Shown here: positions 34,251 to 45,000 of the stretch, piece by piece | How the letters are laid out: each line of letters begins with the position of its first letter | Position numbering within the stretch: position 1 is the first letter of the stretch | Assembly (NCBI RefSeq): GCF_018139145.2 | Contig: NC_059481.1 | Location: forward strand, 13,256,368-13,320,367 | Origin: Gymnogyps californianus | Taxonomy: Eukaryota > Chordata > Aves > Accipitriformes > Cathartidae | Direction: 5' to 3' | DNA: 64,000 bases | Position numbers and translations under genes: made by a program | The notes under the pieces: generated by a model | What the model saw: the letters and a program-made list of their open reading frames with translations, nothing else | The model's database searches: none | Told to the model about the DNA's origin: nothing

Positions 34251-37200
34251 AGGAGGGGCTGCAGGTGGATTTGGTTTCATGAAGTAGCTTGAGACCCCGC
34301 TGTCGCCGCTGCTGCTGCAGCGTTTCTGGTGCTGTGTTTAAGCCACAGTTTTGTGTCTGCAGAAAAACACTTTTATTCAGCTCCAGCTGTGGGATAAGCA
34401 CCCTTTTGGCAGAGAGCGCAGCCCCTTACAGCCATTTTATGAAGCAGTTTGTGGCCTCGGTATTGCTTGCCTCAGAACAAGTAAAGCTTAAAACATAAGC
34501 CTGCTTGGAAAAGGTTTAAGTAAGCTGGGGCCAGGATAGCTGAGTCCTAATATATACTGGCAATTGAGCACACCAGCATAAATGCAACGGAGAGAAGATT
34601 TAACAAAAAGCCGGCGTTGTGTCTTGGGCTGCCCCAGGACTGTGCAGTGAGTCAGTGGAGTCCAGGTGCTGAGCTGAAGGGGAGGCAGAGCTTCACTTTT
34701 GCGTGGTCCCTGGCTGCTTTGCTGTGCATTGCTAATGAGTAATATTGGTTACTGTTGGAAAACAGAAGTGGGTAGTTAAAAAGATACAGCTGAGTTTGAG
34801 GGCAGGATTAGGGAATTGCCTTCCAGGCCAGGAAGGCAGGCTGGGTGGTTGGGCTCTGCAGTTTCCTTTAGGAGAGCACGGTCAGGAGAAGGTGCTGAGA
34901 CTTCCCAGGAGTTTCTTACGGAGATTCATCTGGAGGACTAAGAAAGTGGAGCCAGTGGCATTATATTGACTCCACTGATACTATCCTCCTAAATTAAGTG
35001 GTGGAAGAACAAGGCCTGCCTGTGAGATAAAGTCAGGACCTACTTCATCTACCTACAAGGTTTTAATGGCAATTAGAGGGAGCAAATTAAAAGTCGGATG
35101 TTTCTGTAGAAAATGGTAGGTGTGTTTGGTTTGAATTGAACACACTAAACCGTATTTCAGGGCTGTTGTGTTGTGTGTTGTTGTATTTGTGCTTTTGACA
35201 TTGTCTCACCTGTGGGGTTTTGCTCACAGGCCCCTGGGTCCTTTGTTCCCGGCTCCAGGACTGGATGAGGAGGGACGCTGGATGTGCTGAAGGATTATGG
35301 TAACCAGTTTGGAAACTGTGACTGTCTGTTTAGCCATAGACAGTTTGTGTAAACCTGTCTGATAACCAGTGCAGCCTTGTGAAAGGGCTTCGTGTCATGC
35401 CCTCCAGTGGCAACAATGTGTACCAGTATTTTAAATCGAGAGGGAACAGAAGGGAATTGGAAAAAGTGATCCTTTTTACCCACCCTAAAGGGGTTTGAGG
35501 GTAACTCCTTCTAAGCCCAAGGGCCTTTGGGCAGCCCTGGCAAAGTCCCCAGTTAGCTGCTGGGTGAGGCATGGTTGGGCGCATCCCATCCTTTGGCAGT
35601 TCCTGCTGCTGCAAATCAGGGCAGCCTGTGAGGTTCACGTGGCCAGTACCAGAGCTTTAGGCATGAGCTCCTGTCCTTCACAGAAGATGAATTTTGCTGT
35701 GTGCCAGTAAATGCACAGAGTGAAAAGGAACAGGAAGAAAAACGCCAACAGGTACCAGGAAACGTGCATCTTGCAGCACATAATTCACTGTCAGAGACAA
35801 GGACAACTCGTTTTTAGCTGACTGTTGTCCTTTCACATGATCTAGTTCAGCAGTGAGCCAGAGTTCCTGTAGACAGGCCAGAGACGAGAACTGGTTTTGC
35901 CTCATCTGAGACAACTTTCAATGTAAAGAAATAGCTCTCAGATTGACAGCTCAACACAGTTCTCCAAGATGAGTGCTATACCCAGGATTCCAGATAAATG
36001 AAATACACTTGGTGTTAGTCTGTTTTGGGGTACCATGCTGGACCTGTTAATGCCCTTTAGCTTCAGTAGGAGACTCCCCTTTTACTGTCAAATACAGCTT
36101 CCAGTTCTGTACAGGGTTTGGCTCTTACAGAGGTACTGCACTTCCCCCTGTCTGGTGGACTTATACAGAAGGATGAGGTTGATGTGAACTTCCAGCTTGG
36201 GTGCCATACTGGTCTGATCAGTAGACCCTGTAGTGGAAGTGGTGGCCTCCCTGTAAAGGATTTATGTATATAAAGGTAATTCACATTGACAGCTGGTTTT
36301 AAAAAATTCAGGTTGTTCATCCCTTTTCCTTTGCTGTGTAAATATTTAAGTGATAGGTTTGGGATTCCTAAGGGAGGAAATGCTTGGGTTATTGCTGACA
36401 GGTGAAGCTTTTATTAAACAGAAACATGCAAACTCATTTCCCATATTGTTTTTAACCTAGTAGCCAATTGCTTATTTGTTCTTTTTTCAGGTAGTTCTGT
36501 TGCTGCCTTAGCTGTCCTGTACCATGCCTGGTGATGATGACTGAGTCATATTCTGCTGAGCAGACTGCTCCATACTCAGCCATCAGGCCTGCATTCTCCA
36601 ACAGATTCATCAAGCTGGCAGCGTAATGACGGAGCTGTTTGGTACCCAGAGAGTCCCACTCCAAGGGTGTCTGAGCACCTTGCATTTGGCTCAGAAAATC
36701 TGTCCTTGCAGCAGTCCTGTGAGAGGGTTGTGAAGTCCCAGGGACTCCCAGCGCAGTTCACCAGTTGAAAAATATTTTGGATTGGGTTCTTGTATCATCT
36801 GAGGCGAAACAGCTAATCGTGGTGCCAGGATACAGGTATGGTTTAAATACTTGAGGTGAAAGCTGTTGGTGGGGAGCAGGGGGACTGTTCACAACAGAAC
36901 ATCTGCTTTCATCAGAACCGTTGGGTTCACCAGCAGTCTTTCTGCATTAAAGGCTTTGGTGAGAGGTTGACACATCCTCATACCTCTGCTCTGATACTTG
37001 TGTGTTTTACTCTTTCAGATACCTACTTGAAGAGTGTCGCTGTCGATTTTTGGCAGATAAAGGTAAAACATGTCCAGTGGGTGGAAGTTGGACCCTGAAT
37101 CCAGGCGTACATTTTTAAGCAAAGAATGGTGCTCTCTCACCACTTCATTCCCTGCAGAGGAGCGGTACACTTGCAGCTGCTGTTCTCCGGTATGGCATTG

Positions 37201-37765
37201 CCAATGTCAGCAGGGCTCACATGGCCACCTCCTGCCCTCTGCTTTGGCAGTGGTTGCTGGCTGAGTCACCTCTTTCTGGTGGACACAAGTTGTGCTCACT
37301 GCAAAACAGCAACTGAAAGTCTCTGGCCTGCCTTACAGGAGGTCTAACGAAGTGGCCATAACAACCCTTTCTGCCCTGGAAATCTCTGAATTCCTGGTAG
37401 GCTAAGAAATGACCCTGTACTTACATAGCTCAGTGTCGCTAAACCCGTCTTCTTTTGAGGCTTGCAAAACAAATAGATGCCCAAGAGAAGATGGTACTAA
37501 TCTCTGCCGTAATGACATATTCAGCTCCTGGTTTTATGGTTTCTGCAAAGCCTGTTTTGGGGAGACTTTAAGTTATTTGGGGAAGAACAGACAAGCTTTT
37601 GGCACACGGTTCTACGTCAAATCTCTTCAGTTTTGCCAGGCTGTGTTTATTTGGAGACCCTGTATATTGTAGAGGCTGCTGCCTTTTCCTGACTGTCCCC
37701 TAGAATGGAAACTTGAACCAATGATTTTTGTAATGAATGTGCAATAAATCTGTGGAAAAGCTTCT
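33540..37765 (+). ncRNA. Candidate spliced non-coding transcript from orphan CpG island (possible SNHG21-position locus)
   Basis: Sequence signs are a CpG-island start and a first-exon donor at 33577 (an ATG with only MAAAR before it). Likely exons follow at 34036-34142 (donor GTAAGC), perhaps 35230-35299, then 36491-36835 (CTTTTTTCAG / GTATGG), 37019-37062 (CTCTTTCAG / GTAAAA) and about 37158 to the AATAAA at 37743-37748. Joining 33576-34142-35230 closes after about 54 codons, which argues against a conserved protein. In human, SNHG21 with SCARNA15 lies just 3' of FSD2 and convergent with it, as here. I found no convincing H/ACA RNA in the introns, so the equivalence rests on position only. 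Exon structure is inferred from splice motifs. Confidence 0.42.
37743..37748 (+). terminator. Poly(A) signal AATAAA
   Basis: A canonical hexamer in GTGCAATAAATCTGTGG is followed by a GT-rich stretch (TTCTGTGTTAATG) within 30 nt, as expected for a working 3' end. It would end the CpG-island transcript about 1 kb before the FSD2 stop on the other strand, giving convergent genes. Confidence 0.55.
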
Positions 37766-37769
37766 GTGT

Positions 37770-38804
37770 TAATGACTCTTGATTGAATTCAGGTAGTTCT
37801 GACATACACGAATGAGGCTGTTAAGAGCTAGACAAGCCTGCTTGACAGGCAGTATCTGGTGTCTGGAAATGAAGCCTAAACAAGGACATTTCAGCTGAGT
37901 GCTGGGCCAGAGTACTTCCAGCCTCCACTGGACACCCAAAGCTTCAAGGGCACAGCATCAGGGGTGAGAATTCTTCAGTGCTGAGGGGGAGAACAGATTT
38001 GTGAGTGTGGAGGATATACTCAGGTGGAGGTGAGCATGGCCAAAAAGAACAAGCTAAAAAGGATGCTTTAGGTTTCTCTATAGGGGCAATCAAGCACTGC
38101 AAAAGGCCTCCGTTTGTTTTTTCTTTTTTCCCTGGATGAATGAATGAGAAGCATGGGCATTCTGTAAAAATGTCTTTTAATATTTCAGAGTAGTGCATGC
38201 TTGGGTATTTCAAAAAGCCTCACTGTGTATGGTAGGCGCTAACAGTTGACACACAGGGGAGGCGTATTTGATTATCTTGTGTCACAGACTTCACGTAGCA
38301 ACAAGAATACTTGATTGTGAGATCAGCTTCATGGTTGGAGTGTGTTCAGCTCTGTCTAGCAGCTGTACAGTGATTATGCCTCTTGCTATTTTTGGTTTTC
38401 TTTGAATTTTTAGCTCTTCAGCAGACAGAAGAGTGGAATTAGTGATTGCTCTGGAACAGGGGAGTTCCCTAGGCATCAGATGGGTACTGGGGGAACCAGT
38501 GATCCAGCTGCCACTGCTACTTGGTGACAGCGTCACCTCTGAGAAGGATGGTATCCATTTCTAACTGGAGAATTCTGGGATGCTGATGGATCTTGTGACC
38601 ACAGATGGTTTTCTGCGAAGATCCTGCCTAAGAGGACACACTGTCATAAGGGCTCAGGCCTGGCAGCTGGTTTGGGTCAGGGTTGCTTTGTTCTCTTTCT
38701 TGGGAGAGAGCTGGTTTGTAGGGAGTGTGATGGAGCAGTTAATGCTGAAAGAGGGCATTGCTCAACGCAGGTTGTATGTAGATGTGGCAGCTGCAGAACA
38801 CAGG
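37770..38804 (-). other. FSD2 3' untranslated region / intergenic strip
   Basis: This stretch between the + strand AATAAA and the FSD2 stop probably holds the FSD2 3' UTR. No coding exon or repeat is recognised. Confidence 0.45.
38176..38181 (-). terminator. FSD2: Possible FSD2 poly(A) signal (ATTAAA)
   Basis: The - strand reads ATATTAAAAGACA about 625 nt after the FSD2 stop. It is the best hexamer variant I see between the stop and the convergent transcript. No AATAAA is present on this strand in the interval, so the call is weak. Confidence 0.3.
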
Positions 38805-39057
38805 TTATGGGAGGGCAGTCCATGGGGGTATTGCAATTCCAGTATGTATCCGTAAGATACCAGGTGTTTCCAAAGCAAAGCAGGGGTGGACGTAATGCTG
38901 GAAGTGTGACTTGAATGCGTAAAGATGCTGGGCAATATCTGCATTGAAAAATGACAGTCTGCAGTTCTCGTAGTCCAGCAGGATGCCAACCCTTCTGGGG
39001 GGGATAGTGATTCTGACGTCTGGTGTCATCCCGCTGTGCAGGAATTCGTACTTGTGC
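38805..39057 (-). CDS. FSD2: FSD2 last coding exon: SPRY C-terminus and stop
   Basis: Acceptor CTTGCCTACAG opens the exon. It encodes [38 protein letters not shown] and [20 protein letters not shown], then TAA at 38807-38805. GILLDYE and LSFFN are the SPRY core strands shared with human FSD2. Confidence 0.96.
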
Positions 39058-42000
39058 CTGTAGGCAAGAAACACAGACAAAAAACCTGAGGGCACCCTGG
39101 CTGCCCTCAGAGGGAAGTGCTTTGTGCATATAGGTGTGTTCCAGGGTATGCTTCCTGCTTCGCAGTCCCATCCCTCCTGTGTGCCCTGTGGTTACTGCCC
39201 CAGTCCCATCCACTTTGCTGAGCAATGGCTGTGTTTGCCGAGGAGCGGTGTGCTCTCCGCTTCCACACAGCCTTACCCCACCGCGCTCAGACCTGCCAGT
39301 CTAACACGTGTAACAGGCCTCTTGTTTCGTATCCCAGTCTGGCTGCGAATGGATGGGTGGTAGCCCTTAGATGTGGATGAGGTCAGAGCACAACATGGGA
39401 CTTGCTGGTTTTTTCCATGTCTCAGAGGGCAGTGTGGGTGTCCTGTAAATCGGAGGGTGCATTCCTTGCCACTAGGTTTAGCCTGAAGTTGTCTCTTCCT
39501 CCATGAAGGGGCTGTGCTCTGTTAGGGCAGTTAGGCTGGCCCCAGAACAACGCTTGTCATCTCCTCAGCCTTGCCCCTAGATAGCTGTAGGCACTGCCAA
39601 GGAGGGAGTTGGCGAGATGACTCAGTCCTGTCCTTCCAGGCCCTGCCATGCTGCCCACTTGCCCCTGAGGGCCTGTGGTGCTGAGCCCTCTTTCCTGCCA
39701 ACGTTACGGGAACTGCTCGCGCCCACCTTCACAGCAGCAGCAAGGGAGCGTAATCCCTTGGGCAGAGGCTGCCTGACTCACAGTGTGGCTAGGCATCCTC
39801 CAGACTATTGGATATCATTTTTCAAACCCCACTCTCTAAATTATGTTTCTGGCCGCTCTTCCTACAAGACCTCCCTGCTCAGCCAGGGCGGTGTTGATGG
39901 GGAAATTCAAGTCTTCACGCTCATTTACTAGAGGGTGACATCTTTTAATTTTGATTCCTGGTCTGTGGATTATTGGAGGCCAGGAGGGTGCTCTGTACGT
40001 AAGCAGCTTTGTCATGAGGGTAGCCTTATTCTTCCCCATGTAGTCGCTGTTCGAGTAATGCTGAGGTCCTTTAACAGTTACTCAAACAGCTCCTCCCTAG
40101 TGTGGCACGCTGCAACCAAAAATATGAGACTTAGGGGAATATGTGCCTTTCTGAGCAGAAATGAGAAGATTTATTCAGCTGAAGTGAGTTATCTGGCATT
40201 TCATAAGGGCCAGCTTCTTCACTAACCACCTCTTCCACCCACACCACTCAAACCTGAGAAAATTTCCCTGCAGAAATGGGTATGACAGTGACTCAAACTG
40301 AGCAATGGCCCAGCTCCCTTTTCTCTCTGAAGTCCATGCTCATTGCTCCAGAAGAATGAGAACAAACCTCAATGTACCTCTTAGCTCAACGTAGCAAGGA
40401 AATCAGCCTGCCTGCAGTGTATGGGAGAGTCATTAGCTTTAGGGCGTTTGGTCTCCCTCATTAAGCAGCATTTCTTGCTGTGTGGGAGGTGAAAGGCAGC
40501 ACTGCTAAGGACTCTGGCTATGCAGCAGGCCAACTGCTGGGGAGCAGAGAGCAGCAGGTGCCTGGGGAGGAGCATGTGCTCCAGCCGGCTGAGCTGCATC
40601 TAAAACCTCCCTGTGTACCAGCAGGCAGAGGACAGGCAGAGTTGGGCCCATGCTATGCCATCCTTACCATTTAATGACACTGCATGCTGGGGACACTCAG
40701 GTGGCGTCCAGGCTCCCGGTTCAAGGGGACCCAGCAGCACCCTGGCAACTCTTGCAGGCTGAGCAGTGAGCCATTCAGACAGGCAGTAGGCAATACTCGG
40801 GGATGTCTGGGGGTGTGACTTGTTTTCTTGCTCCTGGATGCTTCACAGGCTGCCCGAATCTCACATGGGAGTCAAAGGCAATGATGCTGATATAACGGTG
40901 TCCGGGGGAGAGCCAGCAGGCTCAGCTGAGCCATAAGGGGAGCTGGCATTTCTGCTTGCAGGTATGGCTGTTAGGTACTTCCATAGGTAGGAGAGAGATC
41001 AAAAACAGTTGCATACAACTGGGTTTAGCCAGATACATAGTTTCTAGGTTACATGGATCTATTACTCTCTGTCTTCCCACTGGGGTTTCAGTGACCTAAA
41101 ACAACGCCTTTACAGCTAACTTCTGTAATGCAGATTTTACTTAGATTTGTTCCTGGGACTGGCTATTTCAATGTGAGAATGTCATTACGCAGGAGGATTT
41201 GCTTAAAGGTTCCAGTATCCTTCCAACGCTAGTTCATAGTGCCAGTGGTGGAATGTCAGAGGCCCCTGGTTAAGTGCTTGGTCTGGGCTTTGATATAAAA
41301 TCTCTGGCTGACCCCTGCAAGTAGGAGCTCGCCGCTGCTCTGCCTGCAGGTGTACATGTAGGAGGTGTTCCTGTAGGAGACTTGTAGCCTCCACAGCTCT
41401 TACCTCGATGGTGTGATGATATGCCTCATGCACCAGGATGAGTTGTTTGCCCCCAGATAACCATGTCTCGGAGTGTTTTCAAAAGCCACGCCGATTCTGT
41501 ACTCTGTATCTTCCTCAGCTTCCACCTCCCAGTAATGCTTTCCTGGAAATGGGATCAGACTGCCCAAGATCCCAATACACCTGTGGAAGACAGACAGGAA
41601 TATGTACTTTGGCAGGCACTCTCTGCAATGCTATTTACAATGTTTAGGTATGTAATGTACCTGGACATTACATATCAATAAACAAAAGCCACTTTTGCTG
41701 TCTCCTTAGCAGTGCAGCATGGATTTTTGACTACAGCAAAGTCCAAATGCTGAGGACCTGACACAGAACCTGCAGGTTTCTTTGTGCCACCTACCCTGTT
41801 TTTACCTGTGGGTAGCTTTGTATAAATGAGTGCCCTGGGCACTTTCAGGAATAGAGAGAACAGCATCCTATGCTGCCTGGGTTTTCTGGGAAAGTTATTA
41901 CTTGTTAGAAAAGAGAGTGCTCTGATGAATCCCAGTATAGCAGGGGGAAAAGGCTACAGATTTTGTATTTGCTTCCCAAACAGCCTAGGGCTTTAAATGT

Positions 42001-45000
42001 CGCTCACCATCAAGAATTGAGCACTGTAACAGCATGGGACTCCTGGAGCAGCTGGGGAGGAGGAGACCTGCCTATGCTGTGTTTGGAGAGACCAGCAAGA
42101 ATTGAACACGGTAGGAGAGCCTGGAATATGCTTAGGTACCTGGGCCATGAAAAGTTTTAACAGTAGACTGTGGTTCCTAGCCTTTATGATAGGAACCATG
42201 TAGAAGATAACTCTTTAAAAAGATGTGTAGGAGAGACAGACACAGACAATATACTACAGAGAGACCCTTCAGCTTGACTTACAGGCACAGTCTCAGAGTC
42301 AGAGGAGCTGGGCGCTTTGAAGATGCAAGTCTGCAAAAACACAGGTTCTGAAGCAAGAAAATTGGGCAAAATAACCTATGCCAAATGCTCCTGAAACACC
42401 CTAACTCGATTTAAGAGGGCAACATGAATCCTGTAAGACTACACCCCAGCTTTTCCTGAGGAGAAGTACATGGTATATTAGCTGTCATTGCTGCATCACA
42501 GGGGACAGCAGGTTTCAAAACACACCTACAGTTTTGGATGGGGATTCACACACAACCTGTATGTTTCTGTGGTAGGGTTGTCTAAAGTTGTAAATTACAA
42601 AGGCAAAGGATGTTGCTGGCAGGCACTCTGAGCTTGTCTACCTCTAGGTAATGCTGAGAAAGAGCTGCACTCAGCATTCGGAGGGCCTGATGTGTAAGGA
42701 CGGGCATGCACAGCAAGATAGCTGTACTCTGTGCCACCTCAGCAGCAATCACTTAAAGCAAGTGTACAGTTCATTGCAAGTGCATCTAGATGTCTTGGGA
42801 ATAGCTTAAAGGCTGCTGAAATCGGGACTCAGAGAGGGTGTGTTACTACAGCTTGAGAAGGAAAAAGAATGATGCAGAATGCATGGGTAAACATCTGTGA
42901 ACAAAGTATTACCATATGAGAGTTGCAAAGCCACCAAGGCAAACCTGAGTCAGACCGTAGGAGCTACTGTGGTTAGGAAACACATCAGCCTTTCAGAGAT
43001 TACACAAACTTCAGAAAGAAGAGTTTGTGATGTAATTTCCTTGTAGTGTGAGTGTTAGTCATTTCAGCTTGGGAGCTTTTGCTTTTTTTTTCCAGAGTAT
43101 CTTGGCATGAAAGAAGCTTCTGAAAGTTCACTGTGGCATCAAAAACTCAGCCTCAGAGTTCAGAATGAGGTGAGTGCCAGCTCTGGCTGTTCACGTGAAA
43201 CATAACAGCACCCTGTGGCAGTGGGATGAAATCCCATTTAGGCTTATCATGATGACTTTAATGAAGAGAATCATCTATCTCCTGGCTCTCTTCTACCGAG
43301 CCCTCTGGCAATATTGCATTTCCATGGAGGGACTAAGTTGTGGGTTTGTATTCTGTGTCTGCAGATGCCTGTCCTGATTATATGTTGTTTCCATGGTTCT
43401 GACTGGAAACATTGCATTTCGGCAAGCTAAGTCTCTCATTTCAATGGCAAAGGGCCTAATTCTTTTTTGAAAGTAAGATCTCTAGGCCCAAATAGCATCA
43501 GCTAGATCTTTCAGCAAGAGGTAAGTATTCAGATCCCTCTCCTTTCCTTAGCATTTGCTTTGGCACTTAAATACCTGTTCAAATTTAGCTCAATGTGCCC
43601 AATGTGTAAGCAGGTTTGTATGTAATTGTGGCTGGCTGCATCTGTAATCCTCTTTATGAACTTGCATTAACTTCCAAGTGATGCTTAAGTTCCAAAGAGC
43701 AGCTAGAGAGAGAGATGTAAATTCACAAAATCAATGAGAGCTGCTGAAAGCCCCATTAGACACTTCATGGCATCTGTTTAAGAAAACCAAACAGACCAAC
43801 TATGCTTTGAACTACACAAGCTTCTTTCAAAGAAGAGGGTCAGGTGCCCAAAGCACCAATAGGGTTTTTTGCCCATTCTGTAGTATTTGCTGTAGTGAAC
43901 ATGTTTTACATAAGATGAGTATTTGGTGGTTCCCTCGGACAGAGCTGTATAAAAACAGCCCCCAAACCTCCACGTGTGAAACCGAGACCAAGGAAGGATG
44001 GGCAGAGCCTCCTGCACATTATGCGCAAGGCTCTATCACCTTGGCAGCTTGCAGAGGAAGGGGCAGGAGAGAGGGAGCAACAGCCAGCAGAGAGGAGGAG
44101 CTCCTCAAGTCTTGGAAGCGTGCAAGTGCTGGATCACTGTAATTAACAGAGAACCTAATAATTATGCCTTTTTTTTTTTTTTTTTAAATCCCAGTAGTGC
44201 TGTATTAAGAGTATATGGGGTTTGATTTATTTTTTTTCTTGTGACATTTTTCTGGGGTTTTTGGGCTCTGTAAAGAATTAAATGGGAAGAAAGTTTTGGA
44301 ATTTAATAGAAGTCAGTGCACACATCATGCAAAGGGAGATGTTGTAGACAATATGTATTAGTCACCCTAGAAATTCTCAAAAAAGAGCAGCAAGCCACAG
44401 GGAGTTCAGTAATGGTGCTCAGGAACGATAACCCCAGTGAAACTATGGGGCCTGGATAAATGGATACAGAGTTTTACTCTCCAAGGAACTATGGGGAAAG
44501 CCTACCATTTCAAATAGTAGTTATTGAACTATTGAATAGTTATCTTAGGAGCCCAACTTGAAATACCTTAAAATAAATCTGATTTTCTAAAAGATGAGTA
44601 ATCCATATTTTAAAAGGACCGACAAAGATGTTTGCAGTTGTCTAAAACTGAAGACAACCATAGTCACTTATGCAAAAACCAAGATGGAAAAAAACACTAT
44701 ACATTATATACACACATACAGTCTGGAAGTTTTACTTGGTCGGTGCCTGGCTTGAAGGTGAGGAGAGCTGCAATACCAGTAAACCTTTTTAGTGGATTTA
44801 AATTCAAGGTAGGGGTGTATCGTGGGCGAAGCAGCCACAAACCACATGCATTAGTTGCAACTGAAATTCTTCCGTATACCTTGTAAAGCTGTTATCATAG
44901 ACAGGCAGATCACACTCTGGGTTTTCCAGTTCATCGCATGCAATTGTAAATCCATCATCTAGAATTGCCAGTAAAGGATGGGCTGTGTCCTCGTTAAGGC

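Noticed and set aside
36528..36590. C/D box snoRNA (GTGATGATGA flanked by GCCTG/CAGGC)
   Set aside because: No D box (CTGA) lies next to the closing stem, so the pair of boxes is incomplete.
36480..36606. 127-nt segment considered as a SCARNA15-like H/ACA RNA
   Set aside because: An ACCA/TGGT hairpin and an ACA at 36601 are present. There is no ANANNA H box at the right place, the 3' hairpin would be too short, and a clean 3' splice acceptor ends at 36490, so it is better read as an exon.
37575..37622. Hairpin with nine bases complementary to U2 snRNA (AAGAACAGA) and CTACGT, in the geometry of a pseudouridylation pocket
   Set aside because: The lower stem ATTTG/CAAAT is good. The upper stem does not form, and there is no H or ACA box 14-16 nt downstream. 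A nine-base match is not rare in 64 kb.
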